Assembly: GCA_016933275.1 (NCBI GenBank)
Contig: JAFGBI010000133.1
Location: 1-50,458, forward strand
Direction of reading: 5' to 3'
Source of the DNA: Polyangiaceae bacterium
GTDB taxonomy: Bacteria > Myxococcota_A > Polyangia > Polyangiales > Polyangiaceae
Length of the DNA: 50,458 bases
In this document: one piece after another, positions 43,100 through 50,458 of the stretch
Position numbering within the stretch: the stretch's first letter is position 1
Layout of the letters: the number at the start of each line of letters is the position of its first letter
Made by a program: the position numbers and the translations under genes
The notes under the pieces: generated by a model
What the model was told of the DNA's origin: nothing
Database searches by the model: none
The model's input: only the letters and a program-made list of their open reading frames with translations

Positions 43100-44095
43100 A
43101 TGAACCCACAAATACTGATCGACGCCGTCGTCCGCCAGACGATGGTCCTCATCGCGCAGCTATCGACGGTCGATGGGGTTCGCTCGCCGCTTTCGCACGT
43201 GGCGGACGAGGTGTTCGTCGGCCTGGTCCGCGAGCTCGAGAGCCAAGGCCTGGGCAAGAAGGTGATCGCGGACATGTTCGGCCTCGCGCTGCGGTCCTAT
43301 CGGCAGAAGGTCCAGCGCTTGAGTGAGTCCGCAACCACACGAGGGGTCACTTTGTGGGGTGCCGTCCACGCGTTCCTGGCGGAACACGGCTCTGCGAAGC
43401 GCGTGGAGCTCCTCGACCACTTCAAGCACGATGACGAGCGCACCGTGCGCGGAATCCTCAACGACCTGGTGGAGAGCGGTCTGGTGCTGCGTAGCGGCCA
43501 TGGCAAGGACACCCGATACCGGGTCGCGACAGCCGACGAGCTCGAGGAGCTCGGCGCGTCGGCCGCCGCCAATTCGCTGGATACCAACGCGGCTCTCGTC
43601 TGGGTGCACGTCTATCGCGCGAGTCCACTGCGCAAGGATCGGCTCGCGAAGCTGCTACCGCTGCCGGTCGCGGTGCTCGACGCCGCCATCGATTCCCTCG
43701 TCGCTGACGAGCGGATCCGGATGGAGTCACGTCCGGACGGTGTGTACTACGCAACCGAGCACTGCCTCATCCCGGTGGGGGAAGCGGCGGGTTGGGAGGC
43801 GGCCATCGTCGATCACCATCGGGCCGTGCTGAACGCCCTGGCCGCCAAGGTAGTGAGCGGCAAGCATGTGTCCGCGGCCAACGACGAGGTGGGGGGGACC
43901 ACCCTCTCCTTCGATCTGTGCGCCGGCCACCCGAAAGAACAGGAGGTTCGACGCCTCCTGGCGACCACCCGCAATCAAGTCATTTCGCTGTGGCAGGAAA
44001 TTGACGATTATAACCGGGTGAACGGCCTCGACACTACGTACAAGGTGACCTTCTACTGCGGCCAGTACCTCGTGGAAGAGGAGGATGGCGCTTGA
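43100..44095 (+). CDS. Putative DNA-binding regulator (intact copy)
   Basis: This 331-residue protein looks like a multi-domain helix-turn-helix regulator. The N-terminal helical part (KVIADMFGLALRSYRQKVQRL) resembles recognition-helix regions; two winged-helix-like parts follow (VELLDHFKHDDERTVRGILNDLVES with GLVLRSG wing-like strands; KDRLAKLLPLPVAVLDAAIDSL), and then a strand-rich C-terminal domain. A truncated copy is present at 34999. It overlaps the GH30-type gene by 4 bp (TTGA), so the regulator may control that operon. The family name is not known to me; DNA binding is inferred from the winged-helix pattern. Confidence 0.7.
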   Translation: MNPQILIDAVVRQTMVLIAQLSTVDGVRSPLSHVADEVFVGLVRELESQGLGKKVIADMFGLALRSYRQKVQRLSESATTRGVTLWGAVHAFLAEHGSAKRVELLDHFKHDDERTVRGILNDLVESGLVLRSGHGKDTRYRVATADELEELGASAAANSLDTNAALVWVHVYRASPLRKDRLAKLLPLPVAVLDAAIDSLVADERIRMESRPDGVYYATEHCLIPVGEAAGWEAAIVDHHRAVLNALAAKVVSGKHVSAANDEVGGTTLSFDLCAGHPKEQEVRRLLATTRNQVISLWQEIDDYNRVNGLDTTYKVTFYCGQYLVEEEDGA

Positions 44096-45768
44096 GCAAT
44101 CAACCAGCACTGCGGAGGCCGTGGGCGCTTCCGCTGGTTCTCGCCGGGGTGGTCGTCGCCTGCGACCCCGCAGGCGGGCCTCGGGTCGGCAGCCAGACCA
44201 ACTGGCTGCAAGCGTGCAGGAGCGACGCGGACTGCGGGGACCTCGCCTGCCATTGCGGGGCATGCACGCGTTCCTGCAGCTCCGATGAGAGCTGCGCGAG
44301 CCTTTCCGGCAGCGTTTCGTGCGTCCCGGCCGATGACCGGGGAGCCATCGCGCTCTGCGGCGGGGATCGTCCTTCGAGCCCCGGCTTCTGTCTGCCGTCC
44401 TGCGATGCCGCAGGTTGCCCCGACGGAACCGCCTGCGTGGCTGGCGTCTGCAGTCCGCTGCCGGAGCCGACCGGACGCGTGACGATCGATACGTCGACTC
44501 GGTACCAGTCGCTGGTCGGTTTCGGCGCGGCCATTGGCTACGTTCAGCACGAGATCGCGCGACACCCCCGCAAGACAGCCCTGCTGAGCGCCATGTTCGC
44601 CGAGTCGGGCATCGACGTCCTGCGCCTGGAGAACCTCGTCGGCTTCGCGGGCGAGGAGGATCTCTCGGACACCATCGCGCTCGTCGAGGCAGCCGCCGAG
44701 GGCCTCGGTCGTGAGCCGACCATCATGCTGACCTCCTGGAGCCCACCCCCGAACCTGAAGGCGAGCGGCTCGATCGTGTGCGAGGGCAACCCGGACACCT
44801 GCACCCTCGCTCGCGCGGCGGGAGGCGAATTCGACTACGCGGGCCTCGCCGACCACTGGCGAGCCTCGCTCGAGGCCTACGCCGAAGCGGGCATCGAGCC
44901 AGTCTTCATCGGCGTCCAGAACAACCCGAATTGGGTGCCACCGACGGGGCAGCCAACCGAAGCTTGTCGGTTTCTCCCGACCGAAGGCACCGCGCCCGCG
45001 TTGGTCGGCGGGGATTTCGTCGAGGTCGAGTATCCCGGTCTGGCGGAGGCGATCACGGCCGTGGCCGGGCGTCTCGAGGGCCTCGCCTCCGTCCCCGGAA
45101 TCGTCGCGCCCGAAGTGACCGCCGTCGAGTACGTGGCCGAGTACGTCAGTCGCCTGGACTTCTCCGACGTGGCCGCGATCACCCACCACTTCTACGGAGC
45201 CGACCCGACCGCCGTGGACGTGGACGCGCTGGCAGCGCTCGGCGAGCTCGGGGAGCGGCATGGGCGACCACTTCTCCAGACCGAGATGACGGCGGACGGC
45301 TTCGGCACGGCGGTGCTCATGCACTACGCACTCGTCGTCGAGGGGGCGTCGGCCTACCTCCAGAATGAAATCGTGGGCACCGATCCGCCTTCCGCGGGCT
45401 CCGAGGAGCTCATCTCGCTGACGGCGCAGGATTTCGCGGTAGAAGACCCCTATTTCGCCATGCGCCACTACGCGATCCACACCGACCCGGGGTGGGTTCG
45501 CGTCGCAGCGACCGCGGATGTGGACGGATTGCTCGCCTCGGCCTGGAGCTCGCCAGCGGAAGACGCTTTGACGGTGGTGCTGGTGAATCCCGGCCTCTCC
45601 GAGATCGCCACCGAGCTCGAGTTCGGCGAGGAATCCATGGCCGCCTCGGAAGTGACACGCACCGTCTTCGACGGTGTGGAGCGCTCGGCGGAGCTCGGCG
45701 ACCTCTCGGCCGCCGGCATCCTGCGCGTCCCAGCCCGGTCCGTCGTCACGGTGGCGCTCGAAAGGTGA
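44092..45768 (+). CDS. GH30-like lipoprotein lacking the acid/base Glu
   Basis: This is a 558-residue lipoprotein from a TTG start (coupled to the regulator stop; GAGGAGG at 44078-44084). The lipobox is VVVAC, followed by a Cys-rich EGF-like stretch (about 40-120). The catalytic domain looks like a GH30 (beta/alpha)8 barrel with a side beta domain: SLVGFGAAIGY, ESGIDVLRLENLVGF, MLTSWSPPPNLKASG. The usual acid/base motif QNEP reads QNNPNW (Asn 278), while the nucleophile Glu is kept in LLQTEM (about 398). It may be a binding protein or a hydrolase with a different acid. Family substrates include xylans and beta-glucans. Confidence 0.82.
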   Translation: MSNQPALRRPWALPLVLAGVVVACDPAGGPRVGSQTNWLQACRSDADCGDLACHCGACTRSCSSDESCASLSGSVSCVPADDRGAIALCGGDRPSSPGFCLPSCDAAGCPDGTACVAGVCSPLPEPTGRVTIDTSTRYQSLVGFGAAIGYVQHEIARHPRKTALLSAMFAESGIDVLRLENLVGFAGEEDLSDTIALVEAAAEGLGREPTIMLTSWSPPPNLKASGSIVCEGNPDTCTLARAAGGEFDYAGLADHWRASLEAYAEAGIEPVFIGVQNNPNWVPPTGQPTEACRFLPTEGTAPALVGGDFVEVEYPGLAEAITAVAGRLEGLASVPGIVAPEVTAVEYVAEYVSRLDFSDVAAITHHFYGADPTAVDVDALAALGELGERHGRPLLQTEMTADGFGTAVLMHYALVVEGASAYLQNEIVGTDPPSAGSEELISLTAQDFAVEDPYFAMRHYAIHTDPGWVRVAATADVDGLLASAWSSPAEDALTVVLVNPGLSEIATELEFGEESMAASEVTRTVFDGVERSAELGDLSAAGILRVPARSVVTVALER

Positions 45769-46269
45769 GTGGACGGTCGCTCGTTCGGCCCCGCTCAGGT
45801 CGGGGCATCGCGATCTGCCGGGCACCGCTGACGCAGAATCGGTGATCCCTCCGCTGGGTGAGCGGTGACTTTCTCGCGGCGGGGGATCCAGCAGAGCCGG
45901 CGTTGGCACCCCGTGGCGCCTTCGACTCCCCTCCTTGAAACGCACCGATCTGGGCGGTCCCGAATGACCGATCCCCGAGCAGAGGAGCGAGGGCGTCGCC
46001 AGATGCGATGTCCAGTTCGCGCGCCTGCGGCAACTCGAGCAACGACGCCGGCCTCTCCCTGCCTTCGACGCCGTCAGGGTCGCGCGACACACGCGGGTTC
46101 GCGCCGCGAAGGCACGGCTACGCCGTCGCTCGATCGCGTTGATGACCACTTCGCCCCGTCGTCCCCCAGCCGGACGGCGCAGGAACACCGAGCTTCGTCC
46201 GCGGGTCCCTGCTGGTCGTCCGGAAACCGGCCTCAACCCGGGCGGTTTCCAGTGTAGGCTGAGGGGGTC
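45769..46269. other. 501-bp intergenic region upstream of the kinase gene
   Basis: A minus-strand frame reads GEVVINAIERRRSRAFAART near 46090-46150, reminiscent of the C-terminal end of short-chain dehydrogenases, but the rest of such a gene is missing and the resemblance is weak. No RNA gene or repeat is seen. Confidence 0.35.
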
Positions 46270-48153
46270 GTGTCCGTTCATCTTCCACCAGGCACTCTGT
46301 TCGCTGGGGATTACCGCGTCGTGCAGCTGCTCTCCGCCGGCGGGATGGGGGCCGTCTACGTCGCCGAGCAACTCTCCACGCGCAAGCTCCGCGCGTTGAA
46401 GCTGATGCACGGCCGGCTCCTCGCGGACGAGTCGTCCCGCCGTCGCTTCGAGCAGGAGGCGCAGATCGGCGCGCGGATCTCGAGCGAGCACGTGGTGGAG
46501 GTTCAGGCAGCGGGGGTGGACCGCCACACCGGATTGCCGTACCTCGTGATGGAGCTCCTGGAGGGAGAGACCCTCGAAACCCTGGTGGGCCGCCAGGGTC
46601 CGCTCCGACCCGCCGAGGTGCGCGTCGTCGCCGAACAGATCTGCCACGCGCTCGGCGCGGCCCATCGGGCGGGCATCGTGCACCGCGATCTCAAGCCGCT
46701 CAACGTGTTTCTGGCGAGGACCCAGCGTACGGACGCAGCCTGCACCGTGAAGCTCCTCGACTTCGGGATCGCCAAGCTGCTCTCGGCAGATGTGAACCAG
46801 ACCGCGGCGGTGGGCTCGCCCCTCTGGCTCGCGCCCGAGCAGGCGAGTCATGGCCAGATCACGCCGGCCACCGATGTGTGGGCGCTCGGCCTGGTCGCGT
46901 ATTTCCTGCTCACCGGTGCGCCCTTCTGGGCCCGGGCCACGACGGCGTCGAGCATCGTCGAGCTGATGAACGAGATGCTCTTCGAGCCGATCCCCCCGGC
47001 CTCCGTGCGCGCGGCCGAGCAAGGTCGCGTGGTTCCCCCAGGCTTCGACGCCTGGTTCGCGGGGTGCGTGCACCGGCAGCCGGCCGCTCGCTTCCCCGAC
47101 GCGCACCATGCCTTCGTGGCGCTCGCGACCCTGCTGCCCGCGGGGGGAGTCCTCGCCCCCGGACTGGGGGCACCACCCGACGTCGTGACGGCGCTCCGGA
47201 CCGCGTACGAGTCGGGTGAGCTTCGGGTGAGCTCGACGTCCCAGGCGGGCTGGGACAGCGGCAGGATGACGGGCTCCACATCGTACGTCGGCTGGACCGA
47301 CGGCACCGCGGGCACCTCGAGGAGCTCCGACACGAGGGGAACGACCAACTCGGGTGCCCGCCTCGCCGTCGGACCGGGCAGCGCATCGCTCGCCGGCGCG
47401 TCGTTCGGCGCGGCTGCGGGCTGCTTGGTCGCAGCGGGGATCACGTTGGTCGTCGCGATCGTGTTCGGGATCGGGACCTATGTTGTCCTGCAGCGTTCGC
47501 CGCCTCGTCCGAGCGCGGTCGCGATCGACGGGTCGAAGGCGCCGGTTCCCACGTTCCCCGAGTCGGACACCGCGAACCCTCCCAGCATGGAGTCGGCCGC
47601 CCCGGCTTCCGCAGGACACGAGACCGCGACCCCGCCCGGCGCCACCCCGGGGGCCGCGCTGCCTCCCCCAACCCGCACGGAACCGGTCACCGCCACTGCC
47701 CCGGCGCCCACCCCACCGACCAGCGATGCCAGCAAGGGTAGCGCGAGCGGCACGGCCACGGGGACCGCCTCCGCCGGGCAGCCCACCGAGGAGCTCGCCT
47801 GGAAGATCGGACATGCGGTGAATGCGACCAGCTTCGACTCCTGCCTCTATTCGAAGGTCACCCGACCGAGCCACGGCATGTTCGCGATCCGCCCGGTGGT
47901 CACGGTCCGCTTCAACGGCACGGGGCTGCTTGGCGTGGATGTCCAGGGGACCTCGATGTACCCGACCTCGGACCTCATCAACCGCGACACCTACAAGCCC
48001 GCAACCCAGGCAGAGGTCGACGCAGAGGTCAGCCGCGTACTCTCGTGCATCCGCGGCAAGGCGAGCGGCGTCAACATGCCGCCGAATTCGGCCCGCGGCG
48101 CGGTGGCGATCCGGTTCTCCGGGTCGGACCTCGGCGGCGTCTCGGTCCTCTGA
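46270..48153 (+). CDS. Membrane Ser/Thr protein kinase (PknB-like)
   Basis: This 627-residue kinase starts at a GTG. The kinase domain is at about 14-285 with the glycine loop SAGGMGAVY, catalytic Lys (ALKLMH), HRDLKPLNV, DFGIAKLL and an APE-like LAPEQA; all catalytic residues are present. A Ser/Thr-rich linker, one membrane helix (about 380-405: FGAAAGCLVAAGITLVV), a Pro/Thr/Ala-rich segment and a C-terminal periplasmic domain (about 515-627: IGHAVNATSFDSCLYSK, GAVAIRFSGSDLGGVSV) follow. The C-terminal domain looks like the AgmX/PglI-type or TonB-C-like fold of myxobacterial kinases. A 100-bp stretch coding for residues about 287-320 is repeated at 48661. Confidence 0.9.
   Translation: MSVHLPPGTLFAGDYRVVQLLSAGGMGAVYVAEQLSTRKLRALKLMHGRLLADESSRRRFEQEAQIGARISSEHVVEVQAAGVDRHTGLPYLVMELLEGETLETLVGRQGPLRPAEVRVVAEQICHALGAAHRAGIVHRDLKPLNVFLARTQRTDAACTVKLLDFGIAKLLSADVNQTAAVGSPLWLAPEQASHGQITPATDVWALGLVAYFLLTGAPFWARATTASSIVELMNEMLFEPIPPASVRAAEQGRVVPPGFDAWFAGCVHRQPAARFPDAHHAFVALATLLPAGGVLAPGLGAPPDVVTALRTAYESGELRVSSTSQAGWDSGRMTGSTSYVGWTDGTAGTSRSSDTRGTTNSGARLAVGPGSASLAGASFGAAAGCLVAAGITLVVAIVFGIGTYVVLQRSPPRPSAVAIDGSKAPVPTFPESDTANPPSMESAAPASAGHETATPPGATPGAALPPPTRTEPVTATAPAPTPPTSDASKGSASGTATGTASAGQPTEELAWKIGHAVNATSFDSCLYSKVTRPSHGMFAIRPVVTVRFNGTGLLGVDVQGTSMYPTSDLINRDTYKPATQAEVDAEVSRVLSCIRGKASGVNMPPNSARGAVAIRFSGSDLGGVSVL
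47130..47229 (+). repeat. 100-bp direct repeat, copy inside the kinase gene
   Basis: This segment differs from 48661-48760 at only three positions. It lies at the end of the kinase domain and start of the linker. The second copy is outside any kinase gene, so this one is the probable donor of the duplication. Confidence 0.8.
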
Positions 48154-48199
48154 TCTGCGTTGCCGCCGGCGCCTCCAGTCCCTTCCGTCCCCCGGGGAC

Positions 48200-48656
48200 C
48201 ATCGTGGTGAATGATGCTGGAATTGGTGAAGGCGGTAGACGCGCCCAGTGGATGGATGAACGTTGAAGCCTCGAGCTCCAACAGATCGGTGACGGCCACG
48301 GGCGCGGTCGGTCCAGGGTAGCACTCAAGCGGTCTCGACAAGGTCGAGGATCCGGTCGCATCGACGTACGCGCCGTCGAAGGCCGGCATCGCGCTCGTGA
48401 TGGAAGCCGGGTCGACCCAATGCTCGCCGCCGTAGGTGTCTGGCTTTGGCTGGTCAACGACCCCCGTGCCGTTCCAGGTCTTGGATGGGTGGTTCGTGTT
48501 GACGAAGATCGTGGGCCCGCTGAGCGTGCTCGACGCGGGTGGGAGGTTCCCTTCCGGCACCACGGTACCCGGCATCAGCGTCCTGCCATAGCCGTATCGA
48601 CCCAGGAAGGCGGTCGAGCCGGAGTCGTCGATGATGACGTTGAGGGTACGATGTCC
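48200..48656 (-). pseudogene. Gene remnant next to the kinase-derived repeat
   Basis: About 150 codons on the minus strand with secreted-protein character and no start codon of their own: GYGRTLMPGTVVPEGNLPP, GPTIFVNTNHPSKTWNGTG, PAFDGAYVDATGSSTLSRP, VAVTDLLELEASTFIHPLG. The 5' side is cut at about 48657-48661, where the copied kinase segment begins. The 3' side merges into the end of the kinase gene on the other strand. No family is recognised; it looks like the middle of a larger surface protein. Confidence 0.5.
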
Positions 48657-48660
48657 CTGG

Positions 48661-48760
48661 CCTGCTGCCCGCGGGGGAAGTCCTCGCCCCCGGACTGGGG
48701 GCGCCACCCGACGTCGTGACGGCGCTCCGGACCGCATACGAGTCGGGTGAGCTTCGGGTG
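48661..48760 (+). repeat. 100-bp direct repeat, second copy
   Basis: A copy of 47130-47229 with 97 of 100 bases identical. It is not part of an intact kinase gene here: upstream is a remnant on the other strand and downstream is the GspC-like gene. This suggests a recent duplication or recombination event at this site. Confidence 0.8.
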
Positions 48761-48899
48761 GTCGCTGTCAGGCTGGCACCCGGTAGCAGCACCGTCCGTC
48801 AACCTGTCATCGGTCCCCGCCGCTGGTTCGAGCCTCGCCGGGATTCGTCGCGAGATCCCGCAGCTCCCTCGCCAGCGCATCCTCGGCACGGAGTTCGCA

Positions 48900-49838
48900 A
48901 TGCCGACAGGGATGGATCTCTCCCCCCTCGGGCCCTGGTTGGTTGGCGGCGCCCTGAGCGCGCTCGCCGTGACGGCTTGGACGACGCAGCAGCCGCTCGC
49001 GCCCGCCGACGCGAGCGGTACGTTCGCTCCGAGGGCGCGCTGCGAGGTGCGCCACCCCCGGTCCCCGGTGGACCCCGCCGCTCGCGGGCGTTCGCCGGTC
49101 GAACCCGCGTCGGGGACCCCTGCTCGACATGCCCCAACCGCCGCTCTGCCCGCCCCCGATCCCCTCCACGCGCAGCTCTGCCCCGACGTGATACTCACTG
49201 CCGTGAGCGATCTCGGCGACCCCGACCTCTCGCTGGCGACCCTCCGCAGCGCGAGCGACGCGAGCCCCCGAGCGCGACGGTACCGCGGTAGCGTCGGCCA
49301 GCGGCGCGTGGTCTACGTGGGAGAAAATCCGATCGAGCGGCTCCCCGCCGTCTGGCTCACGGAGGGTCCCTCGCTCTGTCAGGTACTGCTCGGTCGTTCC
49401 GCTCCCCCGCCGCCTAGGACGCGAGAACCCCGCGGTGGCGTGACCGCTCCTGGGTCGAGGAGCGGAACGATGATGCCCGGCTCCGCCCCAACGGACGTCG
49501 CGCGCCTCGTGGAGCGCATCGACGACGAGACCTATCGGGTGGATCGCAGCCTGCTCGAGCTCGCCGCGGGCGGTGGCCAGGAGCTCACGCCGAGTCTGCA
49601 CGGCGTCCGCGGCCGCTTCGGGACCGGCGGATACGCCCTCTCGCAGGTTCCCCCGGGCTCGCTCCCGGCGCTCCTGGGGCTCGCCGCTGGGGACGAGCTC
49701 GCCGCGGTGGGAGGCCGCCCGCTCTCCGGGCTCGACGCGATCGTCCGAGCTCATGCCGAGCTCGCGCGCAGCCCCCGCCTCACCCTGACGATCCGCCGCG
49801 GCGGCGTGGAGCGTGAGGTGGTGTACGAGGTGCGGTGA
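48900..49838 (+). CDS. gspC: GspC-like type II secretion protein (lone)
   Basis: This 312-residue inner-membrane protein starts at ATG 48900 (GGAG 6 bp upstream). A short N-terminus leads to one membrane helix (GPWLVGGALSALAVTAW), a Pro/Ala/Arg-rich linker, then a homology-region domain (about 95-165: CPDVILTAVSDLGDPDLSLATL, ERLPAVWLTEGPSLCQVLL) and a PDZ domain (about 220-312: RFGTGGYALSQVPPGSLPAL, GLAAGDELAAVGGRPLSGLDA). This is the myxobacterial style of GspC, which links the inner-membrane platform to the secretin. No other gsp gene is present in the window, so the gene is either isolated or the others lie elsewhere. Confidence 0.8.
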   Translation: MPTGMDLSPLGPWLVGGALSALAVTAWTTQQPLAPADASGTFAPRARCEVRHPRSPVDPAARGRSPVEPASGTPARHAPTAALPAPDPLHAQLCPDVILTAVSDLGDPDLSLATLRSASDASPRARRYRGSVGQRRVVYVGENPIERLPAVWLTEGPSLCQVLLGRSAPPPPRTREPRGGVTAPGSRSGTMMPGSAPTDVARLVERIDDETYRVDRSLLELAAGGGQELTPSLHGVRGRFGTGGYALSQVPPGSLPALLGLAAGDELAAVGGRPLSGLDAIVRAHAELARSPRLTLTIRRGGVEREVVYEVR

Positions 49839-49854
49839 ACAAGCCGGAGCCCCC

Positions 49855-49873
49855 TGCCCCAAGGCTCGGGGCA
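49855..49873 (+). terminator. Hairpin after the GspC-like gene
   Basis: TGCCCC-aaggctc-GGGGCA forms a 6-bp stem 17 bp after the stop codon. No T-run follows. It is a plausible end-of-transcript structure. Confidence 0.4.
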
Positions 49874-50023
49874 AGAATCGTGGTTCCTTCGGGAATTCGG
49901 GGACAGCACCCAATTCGAAGGTTGGTTTCCAGAGTCGAGCCTCGGGGATCACTACGCGGTTCAGCCTGTCTGTACCATGGTCACAGATCGGGCGAGGGTC
50001 GCGCTGTCGTGAGTGTCCGGATG

Positions 50024-50455
50024 CTACGGGCTCGTCACGGTCACGTTGGCTATTGGGAAATCAACCCTTCCTTGGCCACCCGCCGCTTCCGCCGCGATCC
50101 TGACCTCTACCAGATCCCCTAGGTTCCAGCCTTTGTCGGCCCACACGCCAAAGTGGTCGGAAACGGCGACGGTCCCGCACTGCTTGCCCTGCATCCGAAT
50201 GCTGTAATTTTGGCTCCAGCTCCCGATGCCGCCGCATCGATCGCCGCCGGCTCCTGACGTGGTGCGGTGCACGAGGTTGCACGTACCCCCGTCGATTTCG
50301 GCTGTGCCGCTAGGGGGATCGCCCGTATTGAACGGCATCGTGTGGAACGAGTCCTCGATGATGTACCATTCAACCTGGATTTCGCGCCGACGACGGACGC
50401 CATGCTGGAATCCGAAGCAGATTTCGAGCCTTGTCCGCGTTCGGCGCGCGCAGAA
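50024..50455 (-). CDS. GH11-like C-terminal half, partial or broken
   Basis: This minus-strand reading frame extends from near the right edge to 50024. It reads EWYIIEDSFHTMPFN, GTAEIDGGTCNLVHRTT, GIGSWSQNYSIRMQGKQCGT and VSDHFGVWADKGWNLGDL, which fits the C-terminal half of a GH11 xylanase-like jelly roll (typical phrases EYYIVE, YWSVR, HFNAW). The first catalytic Glu region would lie upstream. In the same frame the last three bases of the window (50456-50458) form TAG, so either the gene is broken, the true start is a later ATG (50338), or a frame change lies at the edge. It has no neighbour visible on the right. Confidence 0.55.
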   Translation of the reverse strand, partial: FCARRTRTRLEICFGFQHGVRRRREIQVEWYIIEDSFHTMPFNTGDPPSGTAEIDGGTCNLVHRTTSGAGGDRCGGIGSWSQNYSIRMQGKQCGTVAVSDHFGVWADKGWNLGDLVEVRIAAEAAGGQGRVDFPIANVTVTSP

Positions 50456-50458
50456 CTA

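Noticed and set aside
44053..48324. A 1423-codon open frame on the minus strand
   Set aside because: It runs antisense across the regulator end, the GH30-like gene and most of the kinase gene, all of which have clear motifs. Its peptide is Arg/Gly-rich without domains; such long antisense frames are common at this GC content.
1..50458. tRNA, rRNA or riboswitch genes
   Set aside because: I found no cloverleaf, rRNA-like stretch or conserved aptamer pattern by eye; a covariance-model search would be needed to exclude small RNAs.

Overview
The window looks like chromosomal DNA from a high-GC deltaproteobacterial lineage, most likely Myxococcota (Polyangiales-like). The evidence is the very high GC and GC3, many Gly/Ser/Thr-rich lipoproteins with TGG-type repeats, a Pkn-type Ser/Thr kinase, a myxobacterial-style GspC, a CxC plus hydrophobic plus Arg tail like MYXO-CTERM, and PP2C/SpoIIE partner-switching genes. 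I see no rRNA, tRNA or CRISPR array. All family calls are from motif reading; no database search was run.

Layout. (1) 1-6086, plus strand: an ExbB (cut by the left edge), two ExbD proteins, a large TonB-dependent receptor and a beta-helix-like lipoprotein. A short palindromic element lies on each side of the lipoprotein gene, in opposite orientations. (2) 6597-18012, minus strand: a PstS-like binding protein, a repeat-rich lipoprotein, a phosphate-selective-type porin, a lipoprotein, ExbB, ExbD, TonB, a second TonB-dependent receptor fused to a TonB-C-like domain, another lipoprotein and a PhoB/OmpR-type regulator whose phospho-acceptor Asp is Glu. Most of these genes overlap or lie within 20 bp of each other. 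(3) 18777-22550: an ACT-like small protein, a metallophosphoesterase, a beta-propeller-like protein, a lipoprotein and a stand-alone NFACT-R domain. (4) 22898-25412, minus strand: a second binding protein-porin-lipoprotein module. (5) 25539-29272: a NIT-HAMP-SpoIIE phosphatase facing three small genes (ATPase-like, STAS-like, ATPase-like), which together look like a partner-switching circuit. (6) 29331-37734: an accessory zone with Uma2, a frameshifted gene, an orphan protein, a GH43 enzyme, and gene debris from transposases and recombination. (7) 38060-42615: a membrane protein, a CopA-type ATPase and a copper chaperone. (8) 43100-45768: a putative regulator coupled to a GH30-like lipoprotein that lacks the usual acid/base Glu. 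(9) 46270-50455: a Ser/Thr kinase, a 100-bp copy of part of it beside a gene remnant, a lone GspC, and a GH11-like fragment at the right edge.

The best candidate for an undescribed system is the 1-25 kb region. Two TonB/ExbBD-type energisation sets, two receptors, two oxyanion-type porins and two PstS-like proteins sit together without any ABC permease or ATPase. My inference is an energised outer-membrane or cell-surface uptake system for phosphate or another oxyanion, possibly governed by a phosphorylation-independent PhoB-like regulator.
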